NCBI RefSeq assembly: GCF_003327285.1
Contig: NZ_KZ848473.1
Span: 248,001 to 312,000, forward strand
Direction: 5' to 3'
DNA length: 64,000 nucleotides
DNA from: Microbacterium sorbitolivorans
GTDB lineage: Bacteria; Actinomycetota; Actinomycetes; Actinomycetales; Microbacteriaceae
The notes under the pieces are model-generated. The model was not told the DNA's origin, made no database searches, and was given only the letters and a program-made list of their open reading frames with translations. The translations under genes were made by a program, and so were the position numbers. Position 1 is the first letter of the stretch, and each line of letters starts with the position of its first letter. Of the stretch, positions 7,557-15,092 are shown piece after piece.

Positions 7557-7985
7557 CTAGTCGCCCGCGGGGCGGCGGCGCGACTGCTTGAGCTCCGCGC
7601 GCTGGCGCTTGCCCTCGAGCCTGCGCCGCTGCGATCCGCGGGTCGGCTTCGTCGCCCGACGCTGCACCTCGGGCATGACGGCGTCGCGCAGGAGCTCCGC
7701 GAGCCGCGCGCGAGCCGCCTGCCGGTTCTGCCGCTGCGAGCGCTCCTCGGACGCGGCGATCGTGACGACGGGGCGCCCGAGCTTCGCGAGGATCCGCGCA
7801 CGCTGCGCGTCGGTAAACGACGCGGACGACGCGACATCGAAACTCAGCTGCACGCGCGAGTCGGTCGTATTGACTCCCTGGCCGCCGGGGCCCGACGACC
7901 TCGAGAACTGTTCGACGAGCTCGGCCGCGGGCACGCGGATGCCACCCGGGGCACCGGGGCCGGGCGGCACGAGCAGGTCATCCAT
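7557..7985 (-). CDS. arfB: ArfB-type peptidyl-tRNA hydrolase (ribosome rescue)
   Basis: The 142-residue protein has the release-factor GGQ motif in S-R-S-S-G-P-G-G-Q-G-V-N-T-T at about 29-42. A strongly basic tail follows (K-R-Q-R-A-E-L-K-Q-S-R-R-R), which enters the mRNA channel of stalled ribosomes. It hydrolyses peptidyl-tRNA on ribosomes lacking a stop codon. There is no codon-recognition domain, as expected. ATG at 7983-7985 is chosen because the family starts near the M-D-D-L-L region. It sits 0.9 kb from ssrA, the other rescue system. Confidence 0.88.
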   Translation of the reverse strand: MDDLLVPPGPGAPGGIRVPAAELVEQFSRSSGPGGQGVNTTDSRVQLSFDVASSASFTDAQRARILAKLGRPVVTIAASEERSQRQNRQAARARLAELLRDAVMPEVQRRATKPTRGSQRRRLEGKRQRAELKQSRRRPAGD

Positions 7986-8047
7986 CCCTCCATTGTCTCG
8001 CGTCGCGGGGCGCGGCATAAACTGCACGAGGAGAGAGGGAGAAATAC

Positions 8048-8440
8048 GTGAGGCTACACCCCGCGATCCTCGTCGGTCTCGGCGGCGCGATCGGCACGGT
8101 CGTGCGATATCTGCTGGGCCTCGCGGTTCCCGGCATCGTCGGCATCTTCGCGATTAACCTCTCGGGTGCGCTGATTCTCGGCTGGCTCCTGACGGCGCTC
8201 AGGATGCGCGGGCCCGACGAGGGCCGCCGCGCGAGCGTGCGGCTGTTCGCCGGCACCGGCGTGCTCGGCGGCTACACGACCTACTCGACGTTCGCGTTCG
8301 GATCCGCCGGGCTCGTCACGGGCGGCGACGTCGCCCTCGGCATCGCCTACGCGCTCGCGACGGTCGTGCTGGGCACGGCGTGCGCGGCCATCGGGATCCT
8401 GCTCGGCCGCCGCTTCTCGGGCGCGGGGGAGAAGAAATGA
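8048..8440 (+). CDS. crcB: Fluoride channel protein CrcB/Fluc, first copy
   Basis: The 130-residue protein has four helices and the Fluc hallmarks G-G-A-I-G-T-V-V-R-Y, I-N-L-S-G-A, and G-V-L-G-G-Y-T-T-Y-S-T-F at about 75-86. Fluc channels export fluoride and work as antiparallel dimers. Here two different subunits are encoded in tandem with an ATGA overlap, so a heterodimer is likely. It starts at GTG 8048 with GAGAGAGGGAGAA upstream. No fluoride riboswitch is recognisable in the short leader. Confidence 0.92.
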   Translation: MRLHPAILVGLGGAIGTVVRYLLGLAVPGIVGIFAINLSGALILGWLLTALRMRGPDEGRRASVRLFAGTGVLGGYTTYSTFAFGSAGLVTGGDVALGIAYALATVVLGTACAAIGILLGRRFSGAGEKK

Positions 8441-8793
8441 CCCTGCTCCTGGCCCTCGCCGTCGGCGCCGCGGGCGGCGTCGGCGCAGCACTCCGCTACC
8501 TCGTCGACAACGCCGTCCCGGCGCGGATCCGGGCGCGGTATCCGTGGGGAATCGTGCTCGTCAACCTCACCGGATCCTTCGCCCTCGGCGCGCTCACGGG
8601 CGCGGTACCCGGGATGTGGCTGACGATCGTCGGCACGGGGCTGCTCGGCGGGTACACGACGTTCAGCACGGCGGCGGTCGACGCCGCGCGCCTGCTGCTC
8701 GATCGCCGCATCACCGCGGGCGTCGTCGGCACCCTCGTGACGATGATCGGGTGCGTGGCGCTCGCCGCGCTGGGCTACGCCGTCGCCTCGTAA
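8437..8793 (+). CDS. crcB: Fluoride channel protein CrcB/Fluc, second copy
   Basis: The 118-residue partner of the preceding gene begins at the ATG of an ATGA overlap (8437-8440). It has G-G-V-G-A-A-L-R-Y, V-N-L-T-G-S-F and G-L-L-G-G-Y-T-T-F-S-T in the same order as copy one. The sequences differ enough to suggest distinct subunits rather than a recent duplication. Paired crcB genes are common in Gram-positive bacteria. Confidence 0.92.
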   Translation: MTLLLALAVGAAGGVGAALRYLVDNAVPARIRARYPWGIVLVNLTGSFALGALTGAVPGMWLTIVGTGLLGGYTTFSTAAVDAARLLLDRRITAGVVGTLVTMIGCVALAALGYAVAS

Positions 8794-8798
8794 TGGGG

Positions 8799-8804
8799 TA
8801 GACT
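8799..8804 (+). promoter_or_regulatory. Likely -10 element of the ssrA promoter
   Basis: TAGACT lies just after the second crcB stop and about 95 bases before the mature tmRNA. A precursor with a 5' leader removed by RNase P would result. No good -35 is apparent, as is frequent in this window. Confidence 0.4.
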
Positions 8805-8896
8805 GAACTGCTCGGGAGCAATCCCGATTCGATCACGCGAGAGCGTGGTGGCAATTCCACAGCGTGTGTATGCGGTTCCCTTCGACGAAGGATCCC

Positions 8897-9261
8897 GGGG
8901 CTGATCGGTTTCGACAGTCGCTGCTGATCTGAGTGAAGCGGGCCGAGGATGCAGAGTTATCTCGTAAACGCTCTCTGCAAACCAATAAGTGCCAACTCTA
9001 AGCGCACTGACTTCGCCCTCGCTGCCTAAGCGAGCCCGAGTCCGTTAGACCGTGGGCGATCCCGCCACGGACCCTAACGTCATTTAGGGATCTTGCTGTG
9101 ACACGGGGTCGCGACGTGTCACGGGACTTTTCTGCGGCTGGGCCCGTCGATCTATGTGTCTGTGCTAAAGATCGGGGCCGAGTAGAACGCCTCCATAGAC
9201 TGCGCCCGGAGAAACCTTAGTGAACCGGTGCTGGACGCGGGTTCGATTCCCGCCAGCTCCA
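8897..9261 (+). ncRNA. ssrA: Transfer-messenger RNA (tmRNA)
   Basis: The 5' end GGGGCTGATCGGTTTCGAC and the 3' GGTTCGATTCCCGCCAGCTCC form the tRNA-like domain with a seven-pair acceptor stem (8897-8903 with 9254-9260). The discriminator is A9261 and CCA is not encoded. The tag frame runs 8991-9029 and encodes ANSKRTDFALAA then TAA. That tag is of the actinobacterial type. A GTGACAC/GTGTCAC hairpin at about 9098-9122 belongs to the pseudoknot part. It rescues stalled ribosomes with SmpB, whose gene is not here. Confidence 0.97.
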
Positions 9262-9287
9262 CGACCGCAATGCACATGCTGTTCACG

Positions 9288-9324
9288 CGAATGCCCCGGA
9301 ACCCTCACGGTTCCGGGGCATTCG
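9288..9324. terminator. Bidirectional terminator between ssrA and the Ltp lipoprotein gene
   Basis: A perfect 16-pair stem (9288-9303 with 9309-9324) with loop CTCAC fills the gap between tmRNA and the convergent stop at 9325. Confidence 0.85.
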
Positions 9325-10158
9325 TCATTCTGCGGGCTCTTCTTCTTCTTCAACGCCGCTGTAGTCGAGGCTGTCGGCGCCGTGCTCGGCCTGGTCCGCC
9401 GTGAACTTCTGCTCGCCCAGATAGGTGACGACGTCGGCGCGGGGCACGGGCGATCCGCCGGAGAACTGCTTCGCGGCCTCGACGGCCTCGGCGTTCCAAT
9501 CGGCCTCGACATGCGCGACGCCGTACGTCGCCTGCTCGGTCGTGAAGCCGTCGTAGGTGACCTGCGTGATGAGCATCTGCTGCGAGAACGCGGTTGAGTC
9601 GACGTAACCCTGGGCGGCCTCCGTGGCCTCGGCGTTCCAATCGGCGCCGCATGCGTCGGCGGCCTTCTCGGCCTGCTCGGTCGTGTAGCCGCGGAACTCG
9701 AGCTCAGAGATCAGGCCGCTGCGCGAGAGCGCGCGCGCCCGCACGGCTTCCTTCGCGACCGCGGTCGCGTCGGGGAGCCCCGGATCCGCCGTGTTGCTCG
9801 CCTTCGGCGTCGGGGTGCTCGTCGGCGCGGTGGTCGGTTCCGACGACGGATCCGCGTTCGGCTCGGCGGACGGATCCGCAGGCGTTGTCGCGCCGGGTTC
9901 CGCGGGCGTCTGCGGATCCGCCGGTTGCGAGCCCGTGCCGGCGCTCGGCGCCGACGCGGTCGGGGAGGGCGTCGCGGTCGGCGTGCTGGTCGCGGTGGGC
10001 GTCGGTGTTGCCGTCGCCGCGCCCCACCACGCGCCCGTCTCGGACGGAATCGCGTCGGTGGGGGTCGATGCGCAGCCCGCCGCGAGGGCGAGCGTCAGCG
10101 TCGCAAGCGCGACGACCGACACCTGCTTCGCGCCGCGAAAGAACGTGTGCTGGGCCAT
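9325..10158 (-). CDS. Ltp family lipoprotein (superinfection-exclusion-like repeats)
   Basis: The 277-residue protein has a lipobox L-A-L-A-A-G-C (Cys29). A long Thr/Pro/Ser/Ala linker with T-P-T-P-T-A-T-S-T-P follows to about residue 120. Then come two and a half copies of a helical repeat with the core G-(Y/F)-T-T-E-Q-A-(E/T) and A-D-W-N-A-E-A. This is the Ltp (host cell surface-exposed lipoprotein) repeat. The phage TP-J34 member blocks entry of DNA from other phages. The third repeat is cut short before an acidic tail E-E-E-E-E. A phage-defence role here is inference from the family. Confidence 0.8.
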   Translation of the reverse strand: MAQHTFFRGAKQVSVVALATLTLALAAGCASTPTDAIPSETGAWWGAATATPTPTATSTPTATPSPTASAPSAGTGSQPADPQTPAEPGATTPADPSAEPNADPSSEPTTAPTSTPTPKASNTADPGLPDATAVAKEAVRARALSRSGLISELEFRGYTTEQAEKAADACGADWNAEATEAAQGYVDSTAFSQQMLITQVTYDGFTTEQATYGVAHVEADWNAEAVEAAKQFSGGSPVPRADVVTYLGEQKFTADQAEHGADSLDYSGVEEEEEPAE

Positions 10159-10183
10159 GACTCGATGTTATCGAGGGGCGCGG

Positions 10184-10702
10184 TCAGCCCCGCCAGGTGA
10201 CCAGCGCGAGTCCGGATTTGGTGTCGGCGAGCGCGACCCAACCGGGCGCGAACTGGTAGGTGATGACCTCGTCGGCGTTCTCGGCGTAGCTGCGCTCGGG
10301 GTCTTCGCTGAGGTAGACGTACTCGCCGTCGTCGGAGTGGATCCACCCGTTGTCTTCGAGGTAGGTCTGCATCTCGGTCGAGGTGGCGTCGTCGATCGGC
10401 GCCCAGCCGTACATCTGGCCGCTGTCGAGGCCCGACTCGTCGCCCCAGACGCACTGGATCCCGCCGTCGAGCACGTGCTCGCCGATGCGGAACTGCGAGG
10501 CCTGGGCGCCCCAGCCGAGGTCCTTCAGCTGGTCGACGAACGAGGTGCGCATGATCGAGTCGCACGTCATGTCGACGGCGGGCGTCGTCACGGCCTGCGT
10601 CGGCGTCGAGACGGGCGTGGGATCGGCGTCCGCGTCGGCGGAGCAGCTCGCGAGGGCGAGCGCCGCGACGGGTAGGGCGAGGACGGCGGCGGCGCGCTTC
10701 AC
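10184..10702 (-). CDS. Putative lipoprotein of unknown function
   Basis: The 172-residue protein has a signal ending L-A-L-A-S-C (Cys20) and a short Pro/Thr linker. A compact domain follows with M-T-C-D-S-I, Q-C-V-W-G-D-E-S and W-I-H-S-D-D-G-E-Y-V-Y. Conserved cysteines at C-D-S and Q-C-V-W probably pair after export. The GTG start overlaps the hisN stop as GTGA (10699-10702), so it is translationally coupled to hisN. I do not recognise the family. Confidence 0.7.
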   Translation of the reverse strand: MKRAAAVLALPVAALALASCSADADADPTPVSTPTQAVTTPAVDMTCDSIMRTSFVDQLKDLGWGAQASQFRIGEHVLDGGIQCVWGDESGLDSGQMYGWAPIDDATSTEMQTYLEDNGWIHSDDGEYVYLSEDPERSYAENADEVITYQFAPGWVALADTKSGLALVTWRG

Positions 10703-11475
10703 TCGGATCCCCCTGCGAGCGCCGCGAGGACGTCGTCGTGCAGGGCACCGTTGGTGGCGATGGCCGAGAGCGTGTCGAGCGAGTCGGATCCCTCGAGCGA
10801 GGTGAACCGGCCGCCAGCCTCGCGCACGATGGCGGCGGCGGCCGCGACGTCGTACTCCTTGACGTCGAACTCGCCGACGATGTCGACGCGGCCCTCCGCG
10901 AGGAGCATGTAGGCCCAGATGTCGCCATAGGCGCGGTCGCGCCAGACGCGCTCCTGCAGGGCAAGGAGGGCGTCGAGGTGGCCGGCGTCGCGCCACTGCG
11001 CGATCGACTGGAAGCTGAGCGACGCCTCGTCGAGCGAGTCGACGCCCGACACCGCGATGCGGCGGTCGCCGTCGGTGAAGGCGCCGAGACCGTTGGCCGC
11101 CCACCAGCGGCGGCCCATCGCGGGCATGCTGACGACGCCGGCGCTGATGACGCCGTCGATCTCGAGCGCGATCATGGTGCCCCAGGCGGGCACGCCACGC
11201 AAGAAGTTCGCGGTGCCGTCGATCGGGTCGATGATCCAGCGGCGGTCGCCCTCTGTCGCGCCGTACTCCTCGCCGAAGATGGCGTCGCCGGGGCGCTCGG
11301 CCTCGATGAGGTCGCGGATGGCGCGCTCCGCGGCGAGGTCTGCCTCGGTCACGTGCGACCGGTCGGCCTTGAGGCTGACGGCGAGGTCGGCGCGGTCGAA
11401 GCGCGACATCGTCTGCTCGTCGGCGGCGTCCGCCAGTCGGAGGGCGAAAGCGAGATCTTCGGCGAGAGCGACCAT
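10699..11475 (-). CDS. hisN: Histidinol-phosphatase, inositol monophosphatase family
   Basis: The 258-residue protein carries the metal-dependent phosphatase motifs of the family: F-G-E-E-Y-G at about 67-72, W-I-I-D-P-I-D-G-T-A-N-F at about 80-91, and Y-D-V-A-A-A-A-A-I-V near 207-216. In actinobacteria this subgroup is usually histidinol-phosphatase HisN of histidine synthesis. Other substrates such as inositol phosphate cannot be excluded. It starts at ATG 11473-11475. The lipoprotein gene follows with a four-base overlap. Confidence 0.8.
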   Translation of the reverse strand: MVALAEDLAFALRLADAADEQTMSRFDRADLAVSLKADRSHVTEADLAAERAIRDLIEAERPGDAIFGEEYGATEGDRRWIIDPIDGTANFLRGVPAWGTMIALEIDGVISAGVVSMPAMGRRWWAANGLGAFTDGDRRIAVSGVDSLDEASLSFQSIAQWRDAGHLDALLALQERVWRDRAYGDIWAYMLLAEGRVDIVGEFDVKEYDVAAAAAIVREAGGRFTSLEGSDSLDTLSAIATNGALHDDVLAALAGGSE

Positions 11476-11554
11476 GCCCTCAGGCTACCGGCGACGACAT
11501 AGGCGCCGGGTGCGTACGCGCCGTCCTCCGGGCACCTTGAAAGGAACGGGGCCG

Positions 11555-11826
11555 TCAGCCGGCCTGCCGCGCCGCCTGCCGCTGTTCCGCGACCCACGAG
11601 GTGAGCAGCGCGAGGGTCTCGGCGTCGAAGTCGAGCGTGATCTCGCCGAACAGGGGCGGCGGAACCGTTTGGCTCCCGTGTCGTGGGTACGCACGTCGTG
11701 CGCGGCGCAGCGGGTGCGCAAACCCTCGCTGCGGGTAGAGAGCTCGCCGATGAGCTTGATGAGCGCGGTGTCTCGCGGGTTCTGACCCGCCCGGTAGCGC
11801 AGGATCGCGATGGGCGCGTTCGCCAC
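11555..11826 (-). pseudogene. MmyB-like XRE regulator, frameshifted C-terminal remnant
   Basis: One minus frame reads R-Y-R-A-G-Q-N-P-R-D, then I-G-E-L-S-T-R-S-E-G-L-R-T-R-C-A-A-H-D-V-R. This is the ligand-binding domain found at the end of MmyB-type XRE regulators. Near 11670 the homology jumps to another frame, P-P-L-F-G-E-I-T-L-D-F and L-A-L-L-T-S-W-V-A-E-Q-R, with about 20 residues lost. The helix-turn-helix half is absent. The upstream edge meets an aldo/keto reductase remnant on the other strand. The gene is clearly broken. Confidence 0.7.
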
Positions 11827-12110
11827 CGCCGACTACGGCAACGAGCGGGGAGTCGGCGAGGGGGGGAAGCGCTCCGGTCTCGCCCGCGACGACGTGTTCG
11901 TCGAGACGAAGGTCTGGACGGTCGACCACGGCTACGAGCAGTCGCTGCACGCGTTCGACAAGAGCGCCGCGAAGCTCGGCATCGACCAGATCGACCTGCT
12001 GATCCTGCACCAGGCATGCCCGAAGTCGTTCGACAAGACGATCGGTGCTTACCGCGCGCTCGAGAATCTGCACGCCGACAACACGGTGCGCACCATCGGC
12101 GTGAGTATCC
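11815..12110 (+). pseudogene. Aldo/keto reductase, internal remnant
   Basis: The frame begins abruptly at A-D-Y-G-N-E-R-G-V-G-E-G and continues V-F-V-E-T-K-V-W, the strand carrying the catalytic Lys, then I-D-L-L-I-L-H-Q and V-R-T-I-G-V-S. After G-V-S the homology stops and runs into a terminator-like hairpin. The first 45 residues and the last 140 or so of a normal 280-residue enzyme are missing. The XRE remnant begins at the same junction on the minus strand. Confidence 0.75.
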
Positions 12111-12126
12111 TCCTCCCGCATCTCGG

Positions 12127-12165
12127 AAGGCCCGGCGCCCGTGATGTGCGCGGGTCGGGCCTTTT
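12127..12165 (+). terminator. Hairpin with T-run after the aldo/keto reductase remnant
   Basis: AAGGCCCG (12127-12134) pairs with CGGGCCTT (12156-12163), with further inner pairing, and is followed by TT. It lies next to the tRNA-Lys terminator. Confidence 0.55.
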
Positions 12166-12187
12166 GGTGCCCGCGCCGCGGCGCACG

Positions 12188-12228
12188 AAAAAGGTCCCGA
12201 TTCGCTGTTTCCAGCGGATCGGGACCTT
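12188..12228 (-). terminator. Terminator of tRNA-Lys
   Basis: AAGGTCCCGAT (12191-12201) pairs with ATCGGGACCTT (12218-12228), with an inner CGCTG/CAGCG stem. On the minus strand the stem ends in five T. It immediately follows the tRNA. Confidence 0.85.
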
Positions 12229-12231
12229 CTG

Positions 12232-12307
12232 TGGTGCGCCCCCAGGGACTTGAACCCTGAACCCATTGATTAAGAGTCAATTGCTCTGCCGATTGAGCTA
12301 GAGGCGC
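12232..12307 (-). tRNA. tRNA-Lys (anticodon CUU), CCA encoded
   Basis: The minus strand folds as a 76-base tRNA: acceptor GCGCCTC with GGGGCGC (one G-U pair), D arm GCTC/GAGC, anticodon stem TTGA/TCAA around loop CTCTTAA, and T arm CAGGG-TTCAAGT-CCCTG. The 3' ACCA is encoded. The anticodon at positions 34-36 is CUU. Confidence 0.95.
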
Positions 12308-12433
12308 ATGTCTTCGGAGCTCATTTCGCCCCGGCAACAAGGAATACATTACGGGGATCCGGATGCTCGCGCCAATCGAAGTGCACGGCGGGCGTGTCTG
12401 AATGGCGGCTGGGTGGGCGATACGCTGGTGCGC

Positions 12434-13435
12434 ATGCCTTCTACTCGTCCGCCCTCGATGGCCGACGTCGCCGCGGCGGCGGGCGTCTCGCACCAGACCG
12501 TCTCGCGGGTGCTGAACGGCCACTCGTACGTGAAGGAATCGACGCGCGAGCGCGTGCTCGCCGCGATCGACGAGCTGGGCTACCGCCGCAACCAGGCCGC
12601 GCGCACGCTCGCGACGAGCCGGTCGGCGACGATCGGCATCGTCGCGACGGATACGGCGCATTTCGGCCCCTCGAGCACCGTCCTCACGGTCGAGCAGGCC
12701 GCGCGAGACGAGGGCCTGTTCGTGTCGATCGCGACGGTCGCGTCCGACGACCCGGGCGCCGCGATCGAGCAGCTGATGGATCAGGGCGTCGACGGCATCG
12801 TCGTCGTCGCCCCGCACGTCGAGGTCGCGAAGCTCCTCGACGAGGCGCCCGTGCGGATCCCGATCGTCGTGATCGCGGCGCGCTCGGACGCGCCGCGCGA
12901 ATCGCAGGTCGCCTATATCGCGGTCGATCAGGCCACGGGCGCGGCCCGCGTGGCCGATCACCTCGTCGACCTCGGACACCGCGGCCTCGCCCACATCGGC
13001 GGCCCCGCCGACTGGTTCGACGCGATCGAGCGCTCGCGCGGCTTCGGCGAGCGCGCGCGGGAGCGCGGCGCCGAGGTGCGGATCCTGCCCGCCGGCGGGT
13101 GGGGAGCGCGGCAGGGATACGACGCGGGTCGCGAGATCGCCGCCGCCGTCGCGGCGGGGGAGGTGACCGCCGTGTTCGCGGCGAACGATTACCTCGCGAT
13201 CGGCGCGATGCGGGCGTTCGGTGAGGCGGGGATCCGCGTGCCGGGCGACGTCTCGGTCGTCGGCTTCGACGACGTCGAGGGATCCGCGTTCCTGTCGCCC
13301 GCGCTGTCGACGGTGCGGCAGCCCTTCGCGGAGCTGGGGCGCGCGGCGGTGCGCGCGCTGCTGACGCATGGCGAGGCGGCGCGCCTGCTGCCCGAGCTCG
13401 TCGAGCGCGAGAGCGTCGACGGCCCGCCGAGATAG
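12434..13435 (+). CDS. LacI-family regulator, probable repressor of the arabinose operon
   Basis: The 333-residue protein has the N-terminal LacI helix-turn-helix M-A-D-V-A-A-A-A-G-V-S-H-Q-T-V-S-R-V-L-N (8-27). A periplasmic-binding-like sensor follows, with V-S-V-V-G-F-D-D-V-E-G-S near 271-282. It lies 29 bases before the operator-bearing promoter of araBDA, in the same direction. ATG 12434 is seven bases after a TACGCT -10 box and has no ribosome site, so the message is probably leaderless. The effector is inferred to be L-arabinose or a derivative. Confidence 0.85.
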   Translation: MPSTRPPSMADVAAAAGVSHQTVSRVLNGHSYVKESTRERVLAAIDELGYRRNQAARTLATSRSATIGIVATDTAHFGPSSTVLTVEQAARDEGLFVSIATVASDDPGAAIEQLMDQGVDGIVVVAPHVEVAKLLDEAPVRIPIVVIAARSDAPRESQVAYIAVDQATGAARVADHLVDLGHRGLAHIGGPADWFDAIERSRGFGERARERGAEVRILPAGGWGARQGYDAGREIAAAVAAGEVTAVFAANDYLAIGAMRAFGEAGIRVPGDVSVVGFDDVEGSAFLSPALSTVRQPFAELGRAAVRALLTHGEAARLLPELVERESVDGPPR

Positions 13436-13463
13436 ACACGCGGACGGGGTCGCGCGCACCACA

Positions 13464-13477
13464 TGTGAGCGCTAACA
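13464..13477 (+). promoter_or_regulatory. LacI-type operator upstream of araB
   Basis: TGTGAGCGCTAACA is a near-perfect 14-base palindrome centred on the GC|GC step that LacI proteins favour (half TGTnAGCG). It lies between the LacI gene and araB, 32 bases before the araB ATG. Confidence 0.75.
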
Positions 13478-13509
13478 TAATCTCAGCACCCCTCGACGAA
13501 AGCGAAGCA

Positions 13510-15078
13510 ATGACGCAGCTGTCCTCTTCCGGCGCCACCGCGCTCGGCATCGAACTCGGATCCACGCGCATCAAGGCGTGCCTGACCGACGCCTCGGGCG
13601 CCGTTCTCGCCGTCGGCAGTCACGAGTGGGAGAACTCGCTCATCGACGGCCTCTGGAGCTACTCGCTCGACGAGGTGCACGCGGGCGTTCGCGCCGCGTA
13701 CGCCGACCTGGTGGCCGCGCTCGGCGAGGCGCCCTCGACGATCGACGCCATCGGCGTCTCGGCGATGATGCACGGCTACCTCGCGTTCGACGAGGCCGGC
13801 GACCTGCTCGTGCCGTTCCGCACCTGGCGCAACGTCAACACGGGCCGCGCCGCGGCGGCCCTCTCCGACGCGCTCGACATCAACATCCCGCTGCGCTGGT
13901 CGATCGCCCACCTCCACCAGGCCGTGCTCGACGGCGAGGAGCACGTCGCCCGCATCGCCCACGTCACCACCCTCGCGGGCTACGTGCACGAGAAGCTCAC
14001 GGGCGAGCGGATCCTCGGCGTCGGCGACGCGTCGGGCGTCTTCCCGATCGACTCCGCGACCGGCGGCTACGACGCGGCGCGCCTCGCGGCCGCGGAGTCG
14101 CTGATCCACGAGGCGGGCGCCTCGCACCTCAGCCTCGAGGCCGTGCTCCCCGAGGTCCGCTCGGCGGGCGAATCGGCCGGCCGCCTGACCGCCGACGGCG
14201 CGGCCTTCCTCGACGCGTCCGGCACGCTGGCCGCCGGATCCCTCGTCTGCCCGCCCGAGGGCGATGCCGGCACCGGCATGGTCGCGACGAACGCGGTCAC
14301 CCCTCGCACCGGCAACGTCAGCGCCGGCACCAGCATCTTCGCGATGATCGTGCTCGAGAACGCGCTCGCGTCGCGCCACGAGGAAATCGACCTCGTGACG
14401 ACCCCCGCCGGCCACCAGGTCGCGATGGTGCACTGCAACAACGGCGCCAGCGAGATCGGCGAGTGGGCGGGCGTCTTCCGCGAGTTCGCGCGCGCGATCG
14501 GATCCGACGCGTCGGCCGACGACGTGTTCGGCGCCTTCCTCGCCGGGGCCCTGGAACAGGGATCCGATGACGGCCTCTACGCCTATAACCACCTCTCGGG
14601 CGAGCCGATCGCGGGCCTCGAGGCGGGTCGCCCGCTCGTCGCGCGCACGCCCGACTCGCGCCTCACCCTCGCGGGCCTCGCCCGCTCGCAGGTGCGCGGA
14701 TCCTTCGCGACCCTCGCGCTCGGAATGAAGACCCTCGCCGCCGAGGGCGTCGCGGTCGACGGGATCCGCGCGCACGGCGGCGTCTTCCGCACCGCCGGCG
14801 TCGCGCAGACCCTGCTCGCCGAGGCGCTCGGCGCGCCCGTCACCGTCGGTGAGGGCGCGAGCGAGGGCGGAGCGTGGGGCATGGCGCTCCTCGCGGCCTA
14901 CGCGCTCGCTGAGGCCGACGAGTCGCTCGCCGAGTGGCTCGGATCCGCCGTGTTCGCGGGCGAGGAGACCTCGACCGTCGAGGCTGACCCGTCGGCCGTC
15001 GCCGACCACGCAGCCTTCCTCGACCGCTGGGCCGAGGGACTCGAGACCGAGCGCGTCGCGGCGCGCACCATGAAGTGA
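13510..15078 (+). CDS. araB: L-ribulokinase-type FGGY carbohydrate kinase
   Basis: The 522-residue kinase has the N-terminal phosphate-binding strand A-L-G-I-E-L-G-S-T-R-I-K at about 10-21. The central G-N-V-S-A-G-T-S-I-F and the C-terminal G-A-S-E-G-G-A-W-G-M-A-L-L of the FGGY/actin-like fold follow. By sequence it looks closer to xylulokinases than to enterobacterial AraB. Its place ahead of araD and araA makes phosphorylation of L-ribulose the likely job. ATG 13510 is chosen over a GTG at 13465 because that GTG lies inside the operator. Confidence 0.8.
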   Translation: MTQLSSSGATALGIELGSTRIKACLTDASGAVLAVGSHEWENSLIDGLWSYSLDEVHAGVRAAYADLVAALGEAPSTIDAIGVSAMMHGYLAFDEAGDLLVPFRTWRNVNTGRAAAALSDALDINIPLRWSIAHLHQAVLDGEEHVARIAHVTTLAGYVHEKLTGERILGVGDASGVFPIDSATGGYDAARLAAAESLIHEAGASHLSLEAVLPEVRSAGESAGRLTADGAAFLDASGTLAAGSLVCPPEGDAGTGMVATNAVTPRTGNVSAGTSIFAMIVLENALASRHEEIDLVTTPAGHQVAMVHCNNGASEIGEWAGVFREFARAIGSDASADDVFGAFLAGALEQGSDDGLYAYNHLSGEPIAGLEAGRPLVARTPDSRLTLAGLARSQVRGSFATLALGMKTLAAEGVAVDGIRAHGGVFRTAGVAQTLLAEALGAPVTVGEGASEGGAWGMALLAAYALAEADESLAEWLGSAVFAGEETSTVEADPSAVADHAAFLDRWAEGLETERVAARTMK

Positions 15079-15092
15079 CCCCAGGAGACGAG

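Noticed and set aside
7986..8047. Fluoride riboswitch upstream of the crcB pair
   Set aside because: The leader is about 60 bases and none of the conserved pseudoknot segments are recognisable.
9262..12231. Genomic island bounded by tmRNA and tRNA-Lys
   Set aside because: Both RNA genes have their 3' ends facing the interval, but no integrase or att repeat was found, and hisN inside is ordinary core metabolism.
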